NCBI RefSeq assembly: GCF_000429025.1
Contig: NZ_KE386836.1
Coordinates: 248,001-312,000, forward strand
DNA length: 64,000 nucleotides
Direction: 5' to 3'
Source of the DNA: Actinospineispora spinosispora DSM 44797
Lineage (GTDB): Bacteria > Actinomycetota > Actinomycetes > Mycobacteriales > Pseudonocardiaceae
Positions within the stretch are counted from its first letter, which is position 1. Every line of letters starts with the position of its first letter. This document shows, one piece after another, positions 59,408-64,000 of this stretch. The notes under the pieces were generated by a model. That model was not told the DNA's origin and ran no database searches. It was given only the letters and a program-made list of their open reading frames with translations. A program made the translations under genes and the position numbers.

Positions 59408-60016
59408 CTACAGGGTGCGCCGCTTGGCAGGTCCCTGAGGCAGCAGTGCCAGCGCCTGGTCGGCTGTTGCGGTGAGCAGAGAACCGCTCACGCCGCCCTT
59501 TCCTAGCGCCTCCAGGCCGCGCAGCACCGCGAGTAACAGGCCGGCTAGTGCCTCGGCGTCGGCGGTGGAGGAGAGGGCGCCGTCGCGCTGGGCCTCCCGC
59601 ACGCAGTCGGTCAGGGCCGCGTGCAGGTCGGTGAACGCGACCGAGGCGCGCGACGCCACCTCCGGGTCGGTGGCGGCCAGCTCGGCGGTGCTCTTCGCCA
59701 TCATGCAACCCCGCCGCTCCATGTCCGAGGCAACGGCGGCCGCCACCTCCCGCACGTGCGTGGCCAGCCGCTCGTAGGCATCCCCGGGCCCGCTCAGCCG
59801 GCGACGGATCTCGCCGACGGTCTCGGTGCAGTACTCGCCGAACGCCCGCAGGTACAGCGTGTGCTTGTCACCGAACGCGCCGTACAGGCTGCCCCGGCCC
59901 AGACCGGTGACCCTGGTCAGGTCGTCGAGCGACGTGCCGGCGTACCCGGCCGACCAGAACTGATCCCGGACCGCGCGCATCACCCGCGCTTCGTCGAACT
60001 TCCGAGGCCGTGCCAC
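59408..60016 (-). CDS. TetR/AcrR family regulator
   Basis: A 202-residue TetR-type repressor. The N-terminal helix-turn-helix: MARPRKFDEARVMRAVRDQF and TSLDDLTRVTGLGRGSLYGA then FGDKHTLYLRAF. The C-terminal ligand and dimer domain is helical, with RGCMMAKSTAELAATDPEVA. It is downstream of an SDR gene on the same strand with 45 bases between. ATGGACC-type half-sites occur before the SDR, before the monooxygenase, and (variant) in this spacer, so it probably controls all three. Effector unknown. Confidence 0.9.
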   Translation of the reverse strand: MARPRKFDEARVMRAVRDQFWSAGYAGTSLDDLTRVTGLGRGSLYGAFGDKHTLYLRAFGEYCTETVGEIRRRLSGPGDAYERLATHVREVAAAVASDMERRGCMMAKSTAELAATDPEVASRASVAFTDLHAALTDCVREAQRDGALSSTADAEALAGLLLAVLRGLEALGKGGVSGSLLTATADQALALLPQGPAKRRTL

Positions 60017-60061
60017 GAACCCACCCTACGCCTTTATGTACCAGGCGATCCATAATGGGGA

Positions 60062-60844
60062 TCAGCCCTGCGGGAAACCTCCGCCGTCCACGGTGAAGGT
60101 GCGGCCGGTGGTCCACGAGGCCCGGTCGGAGACCAGGAACGCGACCATCTCGGCGATGTCGTCCGGCTGTCCGATGCGGCCGAGCGGGGTGCCGGCGACC
60201 AGCTCGTCGGGTGTCACGCCGACCGCTTCGGCAATGTGCTCACGGGCCAGGTCCGCGCCGGGGGTCGTGACGTTGCCGGGCAGCACCGAGTTGACCCGGA
60301 TGCCGTACGGGGCCTGTTCGAGCGCGAGACCCCTGCTGTAGGTGTTCAGCGCCGCTTTGGCCGCCGCGTAGTGCAGGAACGGCCCGGTCGGGTCGAGCAC
60401 GACGGTCGACGAGATGTGCACGATGGCGCCGGACCGCCGCTCCCGCATGCCGGGTAGCACGGCGGCGTCCAGCCACACCGAGGACAGGAAGTTGATGTCC
60501 AGGGCGTCCTGCCACTCGCTCGCCGGGATGTCCGGGGTGCCGCCGGCGTGCACGCGCGCCGCTCCGGCGTTGTTGATCAGGATGTCCACGCCGCCGAGCC
60601 GCTCGACGGCCGTACGGGCCAGCTGGGCGACGGCTTCGGGGGTGCGCACGTCGGCCGCGACGAACTCCGCCCCCTCGGGGGTGTCGGCGGTGGCGGAGCG
60701 GGCCGTGGTCAGGACGGTCGCGCCCGCCGCGAGCAGCCTGCGGGTGATGGCGGCCCCGATGCCCCGGGAACCGCCGGTGACCAGGGCGCGGCGGCCCTGG
60801 AGCTCGAGCGGGTGGTCGGTGGCGGGGAGTGTCTGCGTTGTCAT
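60062..60844 (-). CDS. SDR family oxidoreductase
   Basis: A 260-residue classical SDR. RALVTGGSRGIGAAITRRLL is the TGxxxGIG cofactor loop; VDILINNAGAARV the NNAG motif; catalytic Ser in VHISSTVVLD, Tyr/Lys in HYAAAKAALN; and GRTFTVDGG near the end. TTARS after strand 2 (Arg) suits NADP. ATG 60844 is used. It is likely controlled by the TetR gene on the same strand. Divergent from a Baeyer-Villiger-type monooxygenase, so the two may act in one pathway on a hydroxylated or ketone substrate. Confidence 0.9.
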   Translation of the reverse strand: MTTQTLPATDHPLELQGRRALVTGGSRGIGAAITRRLLAAGATVLTTARSATADTPEGAEFVAADVRTPEAVAQLARTAVERLGGVDILINNAGAARVHAGGTPDIPASEWQDALDINFLSSVWLDAAVLPGMRERRSGAIVHISSTVVLDPTGPFLHYAAAKAALNTYSRGLALEQAPYGIRVNSVLPGNVTTPGADLAREHIAEAVGVTPDELVAGTPLGRIGQPDDIAEMVAFLVSDRASWTTGRTFTVDGGGFPQG

Positions 60845-60863
60845 GACCCCACTGTGCGCCGTA

Positions 60864-60915
60864 ATGGACCACTTAGTCAATAACTGTGACGCAGGTTTCT
60901 GTCTGAACGGTCCAT
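60864..60915. promoter_or_regulatory. inverted ATGGACC half-sites between SDR and monooxygenase
   Basis: ATGGACC (60864-60870) and GGTCCAT (60909-60915) face each other across 38 bases in the divergent spacer. A related ATGTACC...GATCCAT pair occurs at the TetR/SDR spacer near 60036. A shared TetR operator is likely. Confidence 0.4.
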
Positions 60916-60987
60916 AACCTGTCGTGTGTTGTGCTCCTCGGATGGGGAACCTACGGTCGAAACACTGTTGTCGATACGAATGTGCTG

Positions 60988-62445
60988 GTGGACGCGGTGC
61001 GCATAGCCATAATCGGGGCGGGCTTCGCCGGGCTGGGCATGGCCGTGCGGCTCAAGCAGGTCGGGATCGACGACTTCGTCATCCTGGAGCGGGCGCAGGA
61101 CATCGGCGGCACCTGGCGGGACAACAGCTACCCGGGCTGCGCGGTCGACGTGCAGTCGCACCTGTACTCGTTCTCGTTCGCGCCCAACCCGGACTGGAGC
61201 CACGTCTACGCGCCGCAGGCCGAGATCTGGGACTACATCCAGACGATCGCACGCCGCCACGCGGTCCTGCCGCACGTCCGCTTCGGTCACGAGGTCGTCG
61301 GCGGCGAATGGGACGAGTCGGCGCAGCACTGGGTGCTGCGGACCACGAAGGGCGAGGTCCGCGCGCAGTTCGTCGTGTCGAGCATGGGCCCGCTGTCCAA
61401 CCCGATGGCGCCGGACATCCCGGGGCTGGACACGTTCGCCGGTCACACGTTCCACTCCGCGCGCTGGGACCACGACCACGAGCTCGCCGGTAAGCGCGTG
61501 GGGGTGATCGGCACCGGGTCCTCGGCCGCCCAGTTCGTCCCGGAGATTCAGCCGGAGGTCGGCCGGTTGACGGTGTTCCAGCGCACCGCGCACTGGACGT
61601 TCCCGCGCCGCAACCGCGCCATCACCGCGACCGAACGCAGGCTCTACCGTCGCGTGCCGTTGCTGCAGAAGCTGGCCAGGGCGCGGCAGTACCTGTTCCG
61701 TGAGCTCATCGCGTTCGGCTTCCTGCGCAACGGTCGATCCCGGTTCCTCGAGGCGATCGCCACGCAGCGGCTGCGCCGGCAGGTTCCCGATCCGGAGCTG
61801 CGCGCGAAGCTCACGCCGGACTACGCGCTCGGGTGCAAGCGCATCGTGGTCACCGACGACTTCCATCCCGCCCTGGCCAGCCCGAACGTCGACGTGGTCA
61901 CCGAGTCGATCAGCGAGGTCGTCCCCGAGGGGGTGCGTACCGCCGACGGCGTGGTGCACGAGCTGGACACGCTCATCCTGGGCACCGGATTCGAGGTGAT
62001 GCCGGTCGCCGATCCGCTGTGTGGCCGCGACGGCGTCCCACTGGCGAAGCGCTGGGCGCAGCGGCGCGCCGCTTACCTGGGCACGACGGTCTCCGGCTAT
62101 CCCAACTACTTCATGCTCGTCGGCCCGAACACCGCGACCGGGCACACCTCGGTGCTGTTGTACGCGGAGGCGCAGATCGAGTACGTGATCCAGTGCGTGC
62201 AGCACCTGCGGCACACCGGCGCCGACTCACTCGACGTCCGCCCCGAGGTCCAGGACGCGTTCGTCGCCGACATCCGGGAACGGCTGAAGGGCACGGTGTG
62301 GACCGGCGGCGGTTGCGCCAGCTGGTACCTCGACCCCGACGGTGGTTCCTCGGTGCTGTGGCCGGGCTTCACCTGGCAGTTCCGCGCCGCGCTCCGGCGC
62401 TTCGACCCTGCCGACTACCGGCTTCACTCCGTGGCCACCCCGTGA
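60988..62445 (+). CDS. Baeyer-Villiger-type flavin monooxygenase
   Basis: About 485 residues, a FAD/NADPH enzyme. N-terminal IAIIGAGFAGLGMAVRL is the FAD Rossmann motif. FAGHTFHSARWDHD is the FxGxxxHxxxW fingerprint of Baeyer-Villiger monooxygenases; VGVIGTGSSAAQF is the NADPH-site motif. Further landmarks are QRTAHWTFPRRNR and GCKRIVVTDDFHPAL. It likely inserts oxygen next to a carbonyl, making esters, or hydroxylates a substrate. GTG 60988 is an estimated start. Downstream is an alpha/beta hydrolase, which could hydrolyse the ester formed. Stop inside palindrome P11. Confidence 0.92.
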   Translation: MDAVRIAIIGAGFAGLGMAVRLKQVGIDDFVILERAQDIGGTWRDNSYPGCAVDVQSHLYSFSFAPNPDWSHVYAPQAEIWDYIQTIARRHAVLPHVRFGHEVVGGEWDESAQHWVLRTTKGEVRAQFVVSSMGPLSNPMAPDIPGLDTFAGHTFHSARWDHDHELAGKRVGVIGTGSSAAQFVPEIQPEVGRLTVFQRTAHWTFPRRNRAITATERRLYRRVPLLQKLARARQYLFRELIAFGFLRNGRSRFLEAIATQRLRRQVPDPELRAKLTPDYALGCKRIVVTDDFHPALASPNVDVVTESISEVVPEGVRTADGVVHELDTLILGTGFEVMPVADPLCGRDGVPLAKRWAQRRAAYLGTTVSGYPNYFMLVGPNTATGHTSVLLYAEAQIEYVIQCVQHLRHTGADSLDVRPEVQDAFVADIRERLKGTVWTGGGCASWYLDPDGGSSVLWPGFTWQFRAALRRFDPADYRLHSVATP

Positions 62446-62483
62446 GTGTTGCGGCCGCCTATGGCCGGTCGCAACACTCACGG
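62440..62483. terminator. family P palindrome P11
   Basis: CCGTGAGTGTTGCGGCCG and its near complement end in CACTCACGG, between co-directional monooxygenase and hydrolase genes. The monooxygenase stop (62443-62445) lies in the left arm, and the hydrolase ATG begins 3 bases after the right arm, so the hairpin could hide its ribosome site. Confidence 0.8.
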
Positions 62484-62485
62484 TC

Positions 62486-63352
62486 ATGACTCGGATCAAG
62501 GCCGGAGCGGTCGCGCTGGAGTACGAGGAGTTCGGGAGCCCGGACGCCCCGCCGATGTTGCTGATCATGGGCCTCGGCGGTCAGCTGATCGACTGGCCGG
62601 TCGCGTTCTGCCAGGGACTGGTGGCCGAGGGGTTCCGGGTGATCCGGTACGACCATCGGGACACCGGCCTGTCCGACGGGCTCGACGGCGACGGGGCTCC
62701 GGACCTGGCGGCGGTCACCGCCGGGACCGCCGAGGTGCCGTACGGGCTGAGTGATCTGGCGGCCGACGCCGTGGGCCTGCTCGATGCGCTTGGGATCCGT
62801 AGCGCGCACGTGGTCGGCGGCTCGATGGGTGGCATGATCGCACAGCTGTTGGCGGCTCAATACTCCGATCGGGTGCGTAGTCTGGTCTCGATCATGTCGA
62901 CGACCGGGAGTCCGACCGTCGGCAGGTCCGCTCCCGAGCTCGTCGCCGCGTTGACCGCTTCGTCGGTGGGCGGCAGGGAAGCGGTCATCGAGCAGGCCGT
63001 CTCGATGTTCCGTTCCATCGGATCCGCCGGTGTCCCCGAGGAGGAGATCCGGGCGGTGGTCGCTGCCCGATACGACCGCGCCCACCGGCCCGACGGGGTG
63101 GCTCGACAGCTCGCCGCCGTGGTCACCGCCGGCGACCGCACGACCATGCTCGCCGAGGTCACGGCGCCGGCGATGGTCATCCACGGCGAAGCGGACCGGC
63201 TGGTCGACATCAGTGGTGGACGTGCGACCGCGCGGGCGATCCCGGGCGCTGAGTTCGTCTCGATCCCGGGCATGGCCCACGATCTGCCGAAGGTGGCGTG
63301 GCCGCGAATCATCGCCGCGATCGCCGCAACCGCCCGGCGGGCGGGCCTGTGA
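62486..63352 (+). CDS. alpha/beta hydrolase
   Basis: A 288-residue alpha/beta hydrolase, close in plan to esterases and DoxX-unrelated lactone or epoxide hydrolases. MLLIMGLGGQLIDWPVAF holds the oxyanion region; nucleophile Ser is in VVGGSMGGMIAQ; acid Asp in IHGEADRLVD; His in GMAHDLP. VIRYDHRDTGLSD is typical of the 3-oxoadipate enol-lactonase/alpha-beta-fold group. ATG 62486 begins just after palindrome P11, so it has no usual RBS spacing of its own. With the monooxygenase it could complete an oxidation-hydrolysis pair. Confidence 0.88.
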   Translation: MTRIKAGAVALEYEEFGSPDAPPMLLIMGLGGQLIDWPVAFCQGLVAEGFRVIRYDHRDTGLSDGLDGDGAPDLAAVTAGTAEVPYGLSDLAADAVGLLDALGIRSAHVVGGSMGGMIAQLLAAQYSDRVRSLVSIMSTTGSPTVGRSAPELVAALTASSVGGREAVIEQAVSMFRSIGSAGVPEEEIRAVVAARYDRAHRPDGVARQLAAVVTAGDRTTMLAEVTAPAMVIHGEADRLVDISGGRATARAIPGAEFVSIPGMAHDLPKVAWPRIIAAIAATARRAGL

Positions 63353-63530
63353 CCCAGGTCTCGGCCGGCCGAGTCGAATTGTGAGAAGTGATAGCAGAAA
63401 TAGTCCGAACACGCACGAATGTGACACCAGAGAAATATGGGAAGAGAGTGCTAAAAGCTACTTATCAGTAGACTAAATTGAAAGCTCAAGATGCTTGGGA
63501 TGACGGGCGTGAACTGGGTAAGGTGCCTGA

Positions 63531-64000
63531 GTGGCCGAGTCCGCACCCGTCTACTCACTCGCACCCGCGCGTGCGCTGAAGAGTTTTGTCGCCGAGACGG
63601 CACGGGCAATCAATGCCGGGCGAATGCTGCCGGGCAAGGTGCTCGAGCTGGAACAGACCTGCGACGAGCTGGGAATCCCACTGGCGAAGCTGCGTCACGG
63701 TCTGCAGGATCTGGAGATCGAGGGGTTGATCCTCGACGCCGGGCCCGGCCGGGTGGTGGTCGCGCCGCTCGACTCCGGTCGGCTGGACCGGGTGTTCAGT
63801 CTTCGTCGGGCGCTCGAGCCGGAAGTGCTGTGCAATGCGTGCCGGACCTCGCCGGTCGTCAACTTCGACGATCTGCGCGACGCGACCAGGAACCTGTCGA
63901 CCATCGACTGGCGCTTCGACGAGGTCTTCTCCTCGGTGCAGCGGGTGTTCCTCGACTTCGTCGTCCCGACCGTGTCGCCGGTGGAGTTCAACGTCGTCCA
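63531..64000 (+). CDS. GntR family regulator, cut by window edge
   Basis: The first ~156 residues of an open reading frame continuing past 64000. The N-terminal winged helix (about 10-75) includes SFVAETARAINAGRMLPGKV and LEIEGLILDAGPGRVVVAPL; a helical FCD/VanR-type ligand domain begins near residue 85 with RVFSLRRALEPEVLCNACRT. GTG 63531 has AAGG seven bases before; the ~180-bp upstream is A/T-rich (GTGCTAAAAGCTACTTATC) and probably its promoter. Regulon unknown. Confidence 0.8.
   Translation, partial: MAESAPVYSLAPARALKSFVAETARAINAGRMLPGKVLELEQTCDELGIPLAKLRHGLQDLEIEGLILDAGPGRVVVAPLDSGRLDRVFSLRRALEPEVLCNACRTSPVVNFDDLRDATRNLSTIDWRFDEVFSSVQRVFLDFVVPTVSPVEFNVV

Noticed and set aside
58905..59708. 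Long N-terminal extension of the MgtC-like gene and plus-strand frames over the 45-bp repeat
   Set aside because: Repeat length is a multiple of three, which keeps frames open artificially; GTG 58904 with a strong RBS gives the correct MgtC size.

Overview
The window is high-GC DNA (third codon positions almost always G or C, frequent GTG/TTG starts, 4-bp stop/start overlaps) from a filamentous actinomycete. The gene set points to the order Pseudonocardiales, an inference from style and content rather than proof: CGNR zinc-finger and WYL regulators, a UvrA-like ATPase, a PucR-type regulator, a SigB-like sigma factor, and nrdAB and metE each behind a cobalamin riboswitch. No tRNA, rRNA, CRISPR array, transposase or phage gene was seen.

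Layout. 1-5.4 kb: a repeat, an unknown small protein, a CGNR regulator divergent from a VOC/PNPOx-like pair, an NlpC/P60 hydrolase and a WYL regulator. 5.4-14.5 kb: a UvrA-like ATPase, MerR + membrane protein, methyltransferase, LysR + zinc-ribbon membrane protein, NUDIX, an ABC ATPase, and HxlR divergent from a tautomerase. 14.8-17.6 kb: an APC permease and an agmatine-deiminase homologue with a substituted active site. 17.6-19 kb: no gene seen. 19-25.5 kb: a catabolic cluster (two tandem MFS permeases, ROK regulator, enolase-superfamily enzyme, SDR, double NTF2-fold protein). 26-30.4 kb: L,D-transpeptidase, acyl-CoA dehydrogenase, class III aminotransferase. 30.4-38 kb: PucR regulator, a pxpA-pxpB-pxpC-accB-accC operon, GNAT and proline iminopeptidase. 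38-47.7 kb: beta-helix lipoprotein, two-component system, SulP transporter + carbonic anhydrase, CDF metal exporter, a gene-free palindromic block, and a SigB-like sigma factor. 48-58.1 kb: riboswitch-nrdAB, M13 peptidase, VapBC-like toxin-antitoxin pair, riboswitch-metE-gntR. 58.1-64 kb: MgtC-like protein, TetR, SDR, Baeyer-Villiger-type monooxygenase, alpha/beta hydrolase and a GntR regulator cut by the window edge.

How the genes work together. Both riboswitches sit in front of enzymes that do not need B12 (class I ribonucleotide reductase; cobalamin-independent methionine synthase), so abundant B12 should shut both down in favour of B12-dependent isozymes encoded elsewhere. NrdB carries Phe at the radical-tyrosine position with an all-chlamydial set of metal-ligand spacings, which suggests a class Ic (Mn/Fe-type) reductase. 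PxpABC with biotin carboxylase and biotin carrier suggests either 5-oxoproline salvage or an undescribed biotin-dependent carboxylase.

The most unusual feature is the non-coding DNA. At least five dispersed repeat families fill the intergenic spaces: (A) ~200-bp modular elements ending in a two-tier hairpin whose stems differ between copies but stay paired; (P) GTGAGTG...CACTCAC palindromes, many of which contain the stop codon of one or both flanking genes; (B) 22-bp GACTCGC arrays, two of them head to head as giant inverted repeats; (C) ~160-bp elements with 27-bp inverted arms that covary; (F) a ~230-bp composite repeat present twice. I know of no description of these families; they are the best candidates for something new here.
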